From NCBI GenBank assembly GCA_039698035.1, contig JBDKSW010000014.1, forward strand, positions 305,878 to 369,877: DNA of 64,000 nt. The letters run 5' to 3'. The translations under genes were made by a program, and so were the position numbers. Shown here one piece after another: positions 9,087 through 17,565 of the stretch. The notes beneath the pieces were generated by a model. The model was not told the origin of the DNA, did not search any database, and saw only the letters and a program-made list of their open reading frames with translations. This stretch comes from JAJFUI01 sp039698035 (GTDB taxonomy: Bacteria; Planctomycetota; Planctomycetia; Pirellulales; Thermoguttaceae). Position 1 is the first letter of the stretch, and each line of letters begins with the position of its first letter.

Positions 9087-9857
9087 CTAGGACGTCAGCC
9101 CCCCGTCGACGGTCAGCACGTGGCCCGTGATGAACGAGGCCGCCGGGCTGGCCAAGAACAGGACGGCATCGGCAATGTCCTGAGGCGCACCGAGCCGGCC
9201 CAGCGGAATCTCCTCGCGGACCTTCGTCAGCACCTCTTCCCCCAGCTTGGCGGTCATGTCCGTTGCGATGAACCCAGGGGCCACCGCATTGACGTTGACG
9301 TTCCGGCCAGCCAGCTCGCGGGCAACCGTCCGCGTCAAACCAATGACGCCGGCCTTCGACGCCGAGTAGTTCGCCTGGCCCGGATTGCCCATCAAGCCCG
9401 ACACGCTGGCCACGTTGACGATCCGGCCCTGCCGGCTCTTCATCATCGGCTTGGCCGCCGCGCGGGTAAAAAGAAATGTTCCGCGCAGATTGACGGCGAT
9501 TACCGCGTCCCACTGGTCATCCTTCATTCGGACAATGACGTTGTCGCGGGTGATGCCAGCATTATTCACCAGAATATCCAATTTACCCCATCGTTTGATG
9601 GTTTCATCCACCGCATCGGCCACGCGCGCCGAGTCGGTGACGTCGCAGGCGATGGGCTCGGCCTCGCCGCCCGCGGCGCGGATGGCGGCCACCGTGTCGG
9701 CCAGTACTTCGGCGCTGACGTCGACACAGGCGATCTTGGCCCCGGCGCCCGCCAGCGTCTGGGCGATGCAGCGGCCCAGGCCCCGGGCCGCGCCGGTGAC
9801 GATTGCCACTTGTCCAGCCAGGTCGGTCTTGATGCGGCTCGTTACTTGATCGGTCAT
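9087..9857 (-). CDS. fabG: 3-oxoacyl-ACP reductase
   Basis: 256 residues. NADPH-dependent reduction of 3-ketoacyl-ACP. SDR signatures in order: TGAARGLG nucleotide-binding loop, NNAG, catalytic Ser in VASVSG, YSASK (Tyr and Lys), and PGFIATDM. The C-terminus VDGGLTS is typical of FabG. The ATG at 9857 has AGGAG upstream. It lies between fabD and acpP in the fab operon, which supports FabG rather than another SDR. Confidence 0.95.
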   Translation of the reverse strand: MTDQVTSRIKTDLAGQVAIVTGAARGLGRCIAQTLAGAGAKIACVDVSAEVLADTVAAIRAAGGEAEPIACDVTDSARVADAVDETIKRWGKLDILVNNAGITRDNVIVRMKDDQWDAVIAVNLRGTFLFTRAAAKPMMKSRQGRIVNVASVSGLMGNPGQANYSASKAGVIGLTRTVARELAGRNVNVNAVAPGFIATDMTAKLGEEVLTKVREEIPLGRLGAPQDIADAVLFLASPAASFITGHVLTVDGGLTS

Positions 9858-9960
9858 GATCGTGTTCTCCTTGATCTAGGGTGCGATTCGACGCACCTAC
9901 GCCTCATTGCGTCCCATGGTTGCCAATGCCCCTTCCCAGAGCGCGCCAGCGGGCGGCGGC

Positions 9961-10869
9961 TCAAACTTCCACGCACTGGCACGACACGCCGCGATCGATG
10001 CGGCGGAGAAGCCCTCGCAGCACGCGCCCCGGGCCGACTTCGTAGAACTGGTCGAAGCCCTGTTGAATCAGATACCGCATCGAGTCTTCCCAACGAACCG
10101 CCTGAAGAATCTGCCGAACAAGGATTTGTCGGATTTCTTCGGGGTCGTCGTGCGGCAGGGCGTCGACGTTCGAGATGACTGGAATCCGCGGCTTGTGCAT
10201 CGGCACCTGCGCCAACGCTTCGCCGCACTGCCGATCGGCCGGCCGCATGATTTCCGTGTGAAAAGCCCCGGCAACGGCCAAAGGCACGGCCTTCATGGCG
10301 CCCCGGGCCTGGGCAATCCCGGCCGCCCGCTCACAGGCGCCAAGGCTTCCAGAAATCACGATATTGCCCGGGCAAAGCAGGTTGGCGACTTTCAGCACCT
10401 CGCCGTTGCGGACTTCCTCGCACAGCGATTCGATTTCAACTCGTTCGAGCCCAAGGATGCTGACCATGCCGCCCGGCGTGGCGTCGGCCGCCTGCTGCAT
10501 CGCCGCGCCACGGCGTTGCACGACAGTCAGCCCCTCTTCAAATTCCATCACACCGGCGAAAACCATCGCCGTGTATTCACCAAGACTGAGGCCGGCCGTG
10601 GCTTCGCAGGCCAAAACCACGTCGGGCAACTCGGCGCGGAGCGATTCCAAGGCCGCGAGGCTGGTGACGAAGATGGCCGGCTGGCTGCAAACGGTCGAAT
10701 CCAACTCGTCGGCCGGCCCCTCGAAACAGAGCTTGGCCAGGTCATAGCCGAGCACTTCCGAGGCGCGGTCATAGAGCCGGCGCGCGGCGGGCAGCGACTC
10801 GGCCAGCCGCTTGCCCATCCCGACCGTCTGTGCACCCTGTCCAGGAAACAGAAATGCGACTCGACTCAA
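9961..10869 (-). CDS. fabD: Malonyl-CoA:ACP transacylase (TTG start)
   Basis: 302 residues. Moves malonyl from CoA to ACP. Motifs: FLFPGQGAQ at the N-terminus, the nucleophile elbow GLSLGEYTA, the catalytic His in GAFHTEIM, and FYEVGPGRVL near the end. The start is TTG at 10869-10867, which overlaps the rpmF stop as TTGA, a configuration for coupled translation. Longer in-frame starts would read back through rpmF and are rejected. plsX and fabH, often found between rpmF and fabD, are absent here. Confidence 0.93.
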   Translation of the reverse strand: MSRVAFLFPGQGAQTVGMGKRLAESLPAARRLYDRASEVLGYDLAKLCFEGPADELDSTVCSQPAIFVTSLAALESLRAELPDVVLACEATAGLSLGEYTAMVFAGVMEFEEGLTVVQRRGAAMQQAADATPGGMVSILGLERVEIESLCEEVRNGEVLKVANLLCPGNIVISGSLGACERAAGIAQARGAMKAVPLAVAGAFHTEIMRPADRQCGEALAQVPMHKPRIPVISNVDALPHDDPEEIRQILVRQILQAVRWEDSMRYLIQQGFDQFYEVGPGRVLRGLLRRIDRGVSCQCVEV

Positions 10870-11045
10870 GATTCGGTCTCGATGACTTTTCGGCCCATGT
10901 AGTGACCGCAGTTCGGGCAGACCGTGTGACTCGGCACCGCCGTGCTGCATTGGGGACAATACGAGAGCTGCTTGGGCTTCTTGAAGTCGTGGGCCCGGCG
11001 GCTCCCCGTGCGGGCATTGCTCTGCCTGCGTTTCGGAACGGCCAT
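10866..11045 (-). CDS. rpmF: 50S ribosomal protein L32
   Basis: 59 residues, starting MAVPKRRQSNARTGSRRA as in L32 of most bacteria. It carries the zinc-ribbon cysteines in CPQC and CPNC (about residues 32-48). AGGAG lies 7 nt before the ATG, and a near-consensus promoter is upstream. It opens the fatty-acid operon, the classical rpmF-fab arrangement. Its TGA overlaps the fabD TTG. Confidence 0.97.
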   Translation of the reverse strand: MAVPKRRQSNARTGSRRAHDFKKPKQLSYCPQCSTAVPSHTVCPNCGHYMGRKVIETES

Positions 11046-11417
11046 GAGTGGTCTCCTACACGCCCTGCTTGGGCGGTGCTGATTCCATCAAGTTAAACGA
11101 GTCATCTTAAGCCTGGAGCTTAACGGTGTCAACTCGGGCCGTACCCCGAAACCCGACACTCGGCCTATCAGAGGGACGAATTCCCCCCCCTTGTGACGAT
11201 ACGAACGGCATCGCCGGCCAAGCAAGCACAGCCCAAGACAATTCGGCGTCCAGCTCCTCGATCATCAAGTTTTCCCTCCCTATTTGTCGAGGTGACTTGA
11301 ACTCGGCACGTCCGGTCCCTCAAGGGCCGGCCGCGAACCTTGTCCCGTTTACACCGGACGCAGCTGGCAGTACGATGGGACCCGGTTGACGACCCAGTTG
11401 GGTAGGAGAGTTGATCC
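11046..11417. other. Intergenic region between divergent rpmF and DUF1080 genes
   Basis: 372 bp. Holds the rpmF promoter (11104-11132, minus). Nothing else could be recognised in 11133-11417. Confidence 0.5.
11104..11132 (-). promoter_or_regulatory. Sigma-70-type promoter of the rpmF-fab operon
   Basis: TTGACA (11132-11127) and TAAGAT (11109-11104) on the minus strand are separated by exactly 17 bp, close to the housekeeping consensus. The -10 box lies about 59 nt before the rpmF ATG. Confidence 0.7.
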
Positions 11418-12074
11418 ATGCGATGCGCTTTCGTTGCCGTGGCAATGTTTCTCGTGAGTCTGGCCGTTGGCCAACAGCCGCCGGCGGACGATTCGACCGC
11501 CAAAGAGGCCAGCGAGGGGTTCGTCCGGCTCTTCGATGGCAAGAGCCTCGACGGTTGGCAGGGCGATGTCGCGAACTACCGCGTCGAGGACGGCCTTCTC
11601 GTCTGTCATGGCACGAACCTCTACACGGCCAAGCCGTACGCGAACTTCGTGCTGCGATTCGAGTTCCGGCTGCCTCCGGCGGGCAACAATGGCATCGGCA
11701 TCCGCACGCCGATGCGGGTCGACGCCGCCTACCACGGCATGGAAATCCAAATTCTCGACGACGGCCATCCCAGCTACAAGGGCCTTCAGCCCTATCAGGC
11801 CCACGGCTCGATCTACGGCGTCGCGGCGGCCAAACGCGGACTCTTGAAGCCGCAAGGCGAGTGGAACCGCGAGGAAATCATCGCCGATGGCAGCCACATC
11901 AAGGTCACGCTCAATGGGGTCGTGATTACGGACGCCGACCTGAGCAAGATCACCAAGACGGTCGACGGCCGCGAACACCCCGGATTGCACAACGCGAAGG
12001 GCTTCATCGGGCTGCTCGGCCACGGCAACGACCCGGTCGCGTTCCGCAATTTGCGGCTCAAGGAGTTGCCGTAG
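11418..12074 (+). CDS. Secreted DUF1080 (3-keto-disaccharide hydrolase-type) protein
   Basis: 218 residues with an N-terminal signal peptide (MRCAFVAVAMFLVSLAVG). The body is a jelly-roll concanavalin-like domain: FVRLFDGKSLDGWQG opens DUF1080, then NFVLRFEFRLPP, GNNGIGIR, GMEIQILDD and FIGLLGHG, ending VAFRNLRLKEL. Known relatives act on 3-keto-glycosides or bind glycans outside the cytoplasm, and the family is strongly expanded in planctomycetes. The substrate here is unknown. The gene is followed 16 bp later by a GT39 gene. Confidence 0.88.
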   Translation: MRCAFVAVAMFLVSLAVGQQPPADDSTAKEASEGFVRLFDGKSLDGWQGDVANYRVEDGLLVCHGTNLYTAKPYANFVLRFEFRLPPAGNNGIGIRTPMRVDAAYHGMEIQILDDGHPSYKGLQPYQAHGSIYGVAAAKRGLLKPQGEWNREEIIADGSHIKVTLNGVVITDADLSKITKTVDGREHPGLHNAKGFIGLLGHGNDPVAFRNLRLKELP

Positions 12075-12090
12075 CCCCGAAGGACACCGA

Positions 12091-13875
12091 ATGAACGACG
12101 AATTTCCGATCCCCGGATCGTCGCTGGCTGTTTCTCCTTTTGCTACGTGCCCTGTCGGGGATATCCCCGTGTCGCGATCGCTGATCGCCGCCGCCGCGGT
12201 GGTCGCGCTGGTCATTTTCGTCATGCCGCTGGGGATCGGTTTTCCGCTCTTGGATCCCGACGAGGGGCTGCACGCCTCGATCGCCCAGGAAATGGTCGAA
12301 CGGGGCGACTGGGCCATTCCGCGATTTCTGGGCCAACCGTTTTCTGACAAGCCGATCCTTTACTCGTGGACTCAGGCCGTCTCGTTGCTCTGCTTGGGCG
12401 ACCGTGAAGCGGCCGTTCGACTGCCCGGCTTGATGTTCGGGTTGCTGGGCGCGATCACCACGGGGCTCTTGGCGGCCGCGATGTTCGACCGCCGGACGGG
12501 CTGGATCGCCGGCCTTCTCTATGCGACGACGATTCTGCCAACCGCGATGGCGCAGGCCGCCTCGCACGACGTGGCCCTGGCGCCCTGGATCAACCTCACT
12601 CTCTTGCTGCTCTGGCAATCGCATCGCCGCACAAGCGGCCGGACGACGGTCGGTTGCACGGTCGCGGCCGGTTTCTTCCTCGGGCTTTCGATTCTGACCA
12701 AGGGATTGGTCGGCGTGGCCGTCGTCGGACTGGCCTATGGCGGTTGGCTGCTGTTTTCCGGACAAGTTCGTTGGAACGTGCTGGCGCGCGGTTCGCTTCT
12801 GTTGCTGACGGCCGCCCTGGTCGCCGCGCCGTGGTACTTGGCGGTCGAGCGGCAAAACCCCGGCTACCTCGTCTATTACTTCGTGGATCGGCACCTGCTG
12901 GGCTTCGCCACCGACAGCCAGCGGCACGCCCATCAGCCGTGGTGGTACTACCTGCCGATCCTGATCGGCGGTGGGCTGCCTTGGATCGGCTATCTGCCAA
13001 TCGCCGTCCGCGACTCGTTCGAGCGGCGTCGCGCGGCCGCCCAACGCGCGGCGACGGAACGCCCCTCGACGCAGTCTCCGTTCCCATTGCTTTGGTGCTG
13101 GCTGCTAGGATGGCCGGCGCTGCTGATGTTGTCGCGGTCCAAGTTGGCGACGTACCTTTGGCCGGCGTTTCCGCCGATGGCCATCTTGGTGGCCGTCGTC
13201 TGGGCGCGGTTGATTGCCGGAACGCTCGGCACGTCCGCGCGTCAGGCGTTCGCCAAAACGTTGGTCAGCTCATCCTGGACCGGGCCCATCCTGCTGCCGG
13301 CGACGGTCAGGATCGCACAGATCGTGTTCCATATCCAGCTTTCGTGGCGCGCTTGGCTCGTCGTCTGCATCGCGGCGGCCCTGGCCCCGCTGCCCCTGGC
13401 GGTTTGGCGTGTCGCCGAACGACAACGAGACGCGGCCGGCGCCGCGGCGTATCGCGAAATGGTTCTCGCAATGGGGGCTGTTTCGATGGCCGCGCAGTTC
13501 GCCGCGATCATGACGCTGGTGTTGCCGCCGGTCGTCGAGCAATTCTCGGCCCGCGACTTGGCCCATCATTTCAACCAGGTTGGGCAACTTCCGCCACGGC
13601 TCTGGCTCGCGGAACAGCGGGTCGGATCGATCGTGTTCTACCTGGAACCGGGGCTCCGCGATTCGCTTCGACCCGATCAGATTCGCGCCTTGGCTGCCGG
13701 ACAGCGTGCGCAATTGGAAGCGGGCCATGTCGTGGCCGTGCCACAATCGGCCGCGAAACGCGGCGCCCCGCGCATCGACCTTGGCGACGCACCTTTTCAG
13801 CAAGTCGGCCATTATCGGCTCTATACGCTCGCGGCGCCGTGGGCGTTGCCGTCGGACAACGATCCCAAGAAATAA
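12091..13875 (+). CDS. GT39/ArnT-type membrane glycosyltransferase
   Basis: 594 residues with about 11-12 hydrophobic segments. The first periplasmic loop carries LLDPDEGLHASIAQEM, with the conserved acidic pair of GT-C/PMT enzymes, followed by FLGQPFSDKPILYSW, matching the KPPLYYW-like motif of ArnT relatives. Such enzymes transfer a sugar from a polyprenyl-phosphate donor on the outer face of the inner membrane, for example to lipid A. lpxB lies 1.3 kb away, but a lipid-A substrate is only a guess. The C-terminal 150 residues form a soluble domain. Confidence 0.85.
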   Translation: MNDEFPIPGSSLAVSPFATCPVGDIPVSRSLIAAAAVVALVIFVMPLGIGFPLLDPDEGLHASIAQEMVERGDWAIPRFLGQPFSDKPILYSWTQAVSLLCLGDREAAVRLPGLMFGLLGAITTGLLAAAMFDRRTGWIAGLLYATTILPTAMAQAASHDVALAPWINLTLLLLWQSHRRTSGRTTVGCTVAAGFFLGLSILTKGLVGVAVVGLAYGGWLLFSGQVRWNVLARGSLLLLTAALVAAPWYLAVERQNPGYLVYYFVDRHLLGFATDSQRHAHQPWWYYLPILIGGGLPWIGYLPIAVRDSFERRRAAAQRAATERPSTQSPFPLLWCWLLGWPALLMLSRSKLATYLWPAFPPMAILVAVVWARLIAGTLGTSARQAFAKTLVSSSWTGPILLPATVRIAQIVFHIQLSWRAWLVVCIAAALAPLPLAVWRVAERQRDAAGAAAYREMVLAMGAVSMAAQFAAIMTLVLPPVVEQFSARDLAHHFNQVGQLPPRLWLAEQRVGSIVFYLEPGLRDSLRPDQIRALAAGQRAQLEAGHVVAVPQSAAKRGAPRIDLGDAPFQQVGHYRLYTLAAPWALPSDNDPKK

Positions 13876-13878
13876 ATC

Positions 13879-13913
13879 AGGGCCGGTCATGAGAAGGTTC
13901 TCATGGCGGCCCT
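13879..13913. terminator. Strong hairpin between convergent genes
   Basis: AGGGCCG ... CATGAGAA, a two-base GG loop, then TTCTCATG ... CGGCCCT form a nearly perfect 15-bp stem with a small internal bulge. On the minus strand it is followed by a T-rich stretch (GATTTATTTC), so it probably terminates the lysine-rich gene. It may also act on the GT39 gene. Confidence 0.7.
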
Positions 13914-13941
13914 TGTGCGTTGCTGTTGGGGGGAGAGTCGC

Positions 13942-14097
13942 TTACTTGCAGCAGCAGCAAGCCTTCTTGGTGGCCTTCTTCTTGGCCGGCGCCTTCTTGG
14001 CGACCTTCTTAGCAGCGGGGGCCTTCTTGGCGACCTTCTTGGCCGCAGGAGCCTTCTTGGCCGCGGGAGCCTTCTTGGCAACCTTCTTCTTAGCCAC
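13942..14097 (-). CDS. Lysine/alanine-rich (AKKAP)n basic protein with Cys4 tail
   Basis: 51 residues if started at the GTG at 14097, made almost only of Lys, Ala, Pro and Val in repeats of AKK(A/V)(P/A). It resembles the lysine-rich tails of histone H1 and bacterial Hc1/HU-type DNA-compacting proteins. It ends in KACCCCK, four consecutive cysteines, which is unusual. GGAGG ends directly before an ATG at 14103 but lies 7 nt before the GTG, so the GTG is preferred. It is probably a nucleoid-binding protein; the Cys run could bind metal or cross-link. The gene ends at a strong hairpin. The repeats make length changes by slippage likely. Confidence 0.7.
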   Translation of the reverse strand: MAKKKVAKKAPAAKKAPAAKKVAKKAPAAKKVAKKAPAKKKATKKACCCCK

Positions 14098-14276
14098 TGT
14101 CATTCCTCCATCAAGAGTTTTTGGGCGGGCGTCCAACGGGCCATCCGACCATCGGAAGCCCGACACTTTGCCCACCCACTGGCGTATTGTTGTAGCGTTC
14201 TTCAAAAATCATGCAAGGGGAAATGCTGACAAACGACCAATTTTGTTCCCCAGCGAATCGCAGCGCGGCGTTCGCC

Positions 14277-15065
14277 TCAGTACCACCGCCCACGACTGCT
14301 GTAGATCTGAAGCGTTTGATAGCTCGCATAGGCGAGATAGCCGAAGAACAGAATGGCCCAAGCGTCTTGCCAATGCGATTCCTGATTTTGGATCAACGGT
14401 CGCAACGCCTGCGCCGCAAGATAGGCCGCGATTCCGCCTGCAGCGAGAACCGAAAGCCAAAGCGACTGACGTATTCCGCCCCGCGGATTGATCATCAAGA
14501 AGAGCTCGCGGGCCATGTGTCCGCCGTCCAACGGATAGATCGGCAGCAAGTTGAAAATGCCGTAGACGATCGTTACGAACAACAGGCTGTTGATGAACCA
14601 CGCCAATCGCGAATGTTTCAGAATTTCGAGATCGATGACCTGCAATCCCCAGGGAAAATCGACGAGGTAGACCAATTCGTGGCCCTTCGCGCGGATAATG
14701 GCCACGGTGAGCGCTGCCAGGAGAAATCCGGCCGCTGGGCCGGCGGCCGAAATCAGAAGCTGTCGCCAGCGGTCCGGCCATCCGCCCAGGGAACCGCGTG
14801 CGTTGTCGTGCGACGCCAGACCACCCAGCCCGTAAAGCGTAATCCACGGGTAGTAGCCGTAAGCCCGCATCACCATCGCGTGCCCCAGTTCGTGGCACAG
14901 AATGCCGATGAAAAACGCGGCCATCCAGATCACCATGACTGGCGCACCGGCCGAATGCGGCCCCAGCAGGAGCCCCGCGAGCCAAAAATAAGGATGGATG
15001 CGCACCGGGATCCCAAACAGCATGAAGTTCAGGTCCCATTGGCTGCGTGCAGGTTCACCGAACAT
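14277..15065 (-). CDS. Site-2-protease-type M50 metallopeptidase
   Basis: 262 residues with about six membrane segments. The zinc-binding motif HELGH lies in the second segment (about residues 60-64). The third ligand motif is NLLPIYPLDGGHM (about 177-189), the family LDG motif. It cuts substrates within the membrane, often anti-sigma factors. There is no PDZ domain, so it belongs to the compact SpoIVFB/Rce-like group. The ATG at 15065 has GGGAG upstream and is preferred to an in-frame TTG 18 nt earlier. The substrate is unknown; no anti-sigma gene is adjacent. Confidence 0.88.
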   Translation of the reverse strand: MFGEPARSQWDLNFMLFGIPVRIHPYFWLAGLLLGPHSAGAPVMVIWMAAFFIGILCHELGHAMVMRAYGYYPWITLYGLGGLASHDNARGSLGGWPDRWRQLLISAAGPAAGFLLAALTVAIIRAKGHELVYLVDFPWGLQVIDLEILKHSRLAWFINSLLFVTIVYGIFNLLPIYPLDGGHMARELFLMINPRGGIRQSLWLSVLAAGGIAAYLAAQALRPLIQNQESHWQDAWAILFFGYLAYASYQTLQIYSSRGRWY

Positions 15066-15149
15066 GACCGAAATCGCTCCCAAAGATGAAAAATACGAGG
15101 ATCACGCCCGACGAACCCAACGATGCCGCCATGTGTGTTCGGTGGGTCG

Positions 15150-16415
15150 TCAGTGGGCTGCGTGCTGCGTGGCCGTGTGGTGTGGATGGAACGTTGATGG
15201 GCGCCAGGCCAGGGCGTCGAGAATATAGGCGGCCGCGCGCCGCGAAGCGCCGCCGTGCGCAACCTGGGCCTTGAGCGATTCGAGCGACTGGACACTCGCC
15301 GCCCGAGCCGCCGGGTCCGTGAGCCATCGGATCACGTGGTCGGCGATCTCGGCCGACTTGTCTTCGCAGGTCAGAAACTCGGGAAAGAGGACTCGCGGAT
15401 CGCTGCCCGACGTGGGACTTCCGGTCACAGACGCCCCATGTTGCTCTTCATCGCCCAGACCACCGGTCGCCAGCAGGTTGACCAGCGTAATGTACTTCAC
15501 CTTGCGAAAAAAGCCTTGGACGAAATAGGCGAAGCGGCTGATCCAATACAGGATCACCGTCGGGGCGGTGTGATGGAGCAATTCGAGCGAAACGGAGCCG
15601 GAAACCGACATCGCGCAGTCGGCCAGCTTCATCAGTTCGGGCGTCCGGCCAACGCAGACCTCGATCGGAAGCCGGCTGTCGGCGACCATCCGCCGCGCGA
15701 TGTCGGCCTGTTGCGGTTTGAACGAAGCAATCGCAAAACGCACCTCGGGAACCCTGCGTCGCACGAGTTCGGCCGCTTTGATGAAGAACCGCAAGTTGTT
15801 CGTCACCTCCTGCGTTCGAGAGCCTGGCAGGATGGCCACCAGCGGCCCGGGCTGTCCGCGATGCTCGGCCATGAACGGCTCGTCGTAATGGTGGCGGCAC
15901 ACCTCGTCGAAAAACGGGTGACCGACGAACGTGGCGTTGCAGCCATGCCGCCGAAACCACGGTTCCTCAAAGGGCAGACTGCACAACACGTGGTCCACCA
16001 GCCGCCGCATCTTCTTGACGCGCCAGCGGGCCCACGCCCAAATCTGCGGCGCGCAATAGTAGAAGACCGGGATGCCGTGGGCCTTGGCTCGCCGCGCGAT
16101 CCACCAATTGAAGCCCGGATAGTCGATCAACACCACGGCATCCGGCCTTTGATCCTGGAAGTATCGATCGGCTCGTCGGACAAGGGCCCAGAACTTGTGC
16201 AGGTTCACCAGCGCCCGGGCGAACCACATTACGGCCAGCGCGGTCAGGTCGGCATGCAGTTGACACCCGGCTTCGGCCATCTTGGGCCCGCCGTATCCGA
16301 CCGCTCGCAGCCCGGGACACTGCTCCTGCAACTGGCGAATCAGGTTCGCCCCGTGCAAATCGCCGCTCGGTTCCCCGACGGAAAAGAAGATCACAGGCGG
16401 TTTGGCTTCTCGCAT
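15150..16415 (-). CDS. lpxB: Lipid-A-disaccharide synthase
   Basis: 421 residues. Joins UDP-2,3-diacylglucosamine and lipid X to form the lipid A disaccharide on the inner membrane. Family motifs: FFSVGEPSGDLHGANL at the N-terminus, VVLIDYPGFNW, YYCAPQIWAWARWR, LPFEEPWF and AILPGSRTQEV. The ATG at 16415 gives the standard N-terminus and has GGAG 6-7 nt upstream. The region near residue 325-345 (KVKYITLVNLLA) is conserved, and a longer Gly/Ser-rich insert follows it. Its presence indicates that the organism makes lipid A. Confidence 0.96.
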   Translation of the reverse strand: MREAKPPVIFFSVGEPSGDLHGANLIRQLQEQCPGLRAVGYGGPKMAEAGCQLHADLTALAVMWFARALVNLHKFWALVRRADRYFQDQRPDAVVLIDYPGFNWWIARRAKAHGIPVFYYCAPQIWAWARWRVKKMRRLVDHVLCSLPFEEPWFRRHGCNATFVGHPFFDEVCRHHYDEPFMAEHRGQPGPLVAILPGSRTQEVTNNLRFFIKAAELVRRRVPEVRFAIASFKPQQADIARRMVADSRLPIEVCVGRTPELMKLADCAMSVSGSVSLELLHHTAPTVILYWISRFAYFVQGFFRKVKYITLVNLLATGGLGDEEQHGASVTGSPTSGSDPRVLFPEFLTCEDKSAEIADHVIRWLTDPAARAASVQSLESLKAQVAHGGASRRAAAYILDALAWRPSTFHPHHTATQHAAH

Positions 16416-16632
16416 AACGACTCCGTCCGAGCTAAATGGTGTCCAAAGTATCGCAAATTGGGAGGCTTGGTGAAAGTGCAGTCTTGTGGAGCAGGATCTT
16501 CGCCAAGCCCCACACTTCTTGAACCCGGGCGGCGTCGCGTTCCATTGAAGCGCGCATCGCATTGACCTACAATCGGGATGTTTTGTGTCGCTTTCGATTG
16601 TCTTCAGCCCGTCTGCCGATTGGCCTCGCACA

Positions 16633-17565
16633 ATGATTCTCGCTGCCGGTCTCTCGCCCGCTTGGCAACAAATCATGCTCTTTCGCGGCTTTCGCTACGG
16701 CGAAGTCAACCGCGCGGAGGAGGTCCGCTGGCACGCCCAGGGAAAGGTCATCAACGCCGGCATCGCGGCGCACTGCCTCGGTGGACCGAGCCTGACGCTG
16801 GCCCCGCTGGGCGGACCGCCGCTCGACCAGATTGACCGCGAGCTGGCCGAGCTTGGCGTGCCGCGGCGCTGGGTGGAAGTCCGTTCGACAACGCGCGTTT
16901 GCACGACCATTCTCGACCGCGAAACCGGTGCAATGACCGAGTTGGTCGAAAACGCCAGGCCGCTGCTGCCAGCGGAGCTCGATGCGTTTCGCCGCGTCTA
17001 TGCCGAAGAGGCGGCTCGGGCCAGCGTGGCCATCCTGACCGGTTCGCTGCCGCATGGAACGTCCGACGACTTCTACCGCGAACTGGTCGAGCGGACGGCA
17101 TGTCCCCTGGTGCTCGATTTCCGTGGCCCGGGCCTGCTGGCCGCGCTGGCCTGCAAGCCGCTGGTCGTCAAGCCGAATCGCGAGGAACTGGCGCAGACCG
17201 TGGGACGCCCCTTGGAAAACGACGTGGCCGTGCTGGACGCCATGCGGTCGCTCAACGCCGGCGGCGCCCAGTGGGTCGTCGTGACCCAAGGCGCCGGCCC
17301 CGTCTTGCTCACGTCGGCGTCCAACGGGTACCGGCTGCAACCGCCGAAGGCCGAAAAAGTTGTCAACCCGATCGGCAGCGGCGACACGATGGCGGCCGCC
17401 CTGGCCTGGGCCATTCGCGCGGGCCGCCCGATGGTCGAGGCCGTGCAGATCGGCATAGCGGCCGCATCCGAGAATCTCGCTCGGCTCGAAACGGGCCGGC
17501 TGAACCCCGCTCGGGTCTTTGAGCGCGCCCAGGCGGTGCGGTTCGAGGAACTGAAGGTCAACTGA
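16633..17565 (+). CDS. 1-phosphofructokinase-like PfkB-family kinase
   Basis: 310 residues from ATG 16633; a GTG at 16585 would add 16 residues unlike the family. PfkB signatures: an early GGxN-like segment (GKVINAGIAAHCLGG), a central VKPNREEL segment of 1-phosphofructokinase/tagatose-6-phosphate kinase type, and the ATP/anion-hole motif NPIGSGDTMAAAL with the catalytic Asp. It phosphorylates a sugar or sugar phosphate; the exact substrate is not decided. No PTS genes are nearby, which argues against a classical fruK role. The 3' end overlaps the dnaE2 3' end by 8 bp, tail to tail. Confidence 0.8.
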   Translation: MILAAGLSPAWQQIMLFRGFRYGEVNRAEEVRWHAQGKVINAGIAAHCLGGPSLTLAPLGGPPLDQIDRELAELGVPRRWVEVRSTTRVCTTILDRETGAMTELVENARPLLPAELDAFRRVYAEEAARASVAILTGSLPHGTSDDFYRELVERTACPLVLDFRGPGLLAALACKPLVVKPNREELAQTVGRPLENDVAVLDAMRSLNAGGAQWVVVTQGAGPVLLTSASNGYRLQPPKAEKVVNPIGSGDTMAAALAWAIRAGRPMVEAVQIGIAAASENLARLETGRLNPARVFERAQAVRFEELKVN

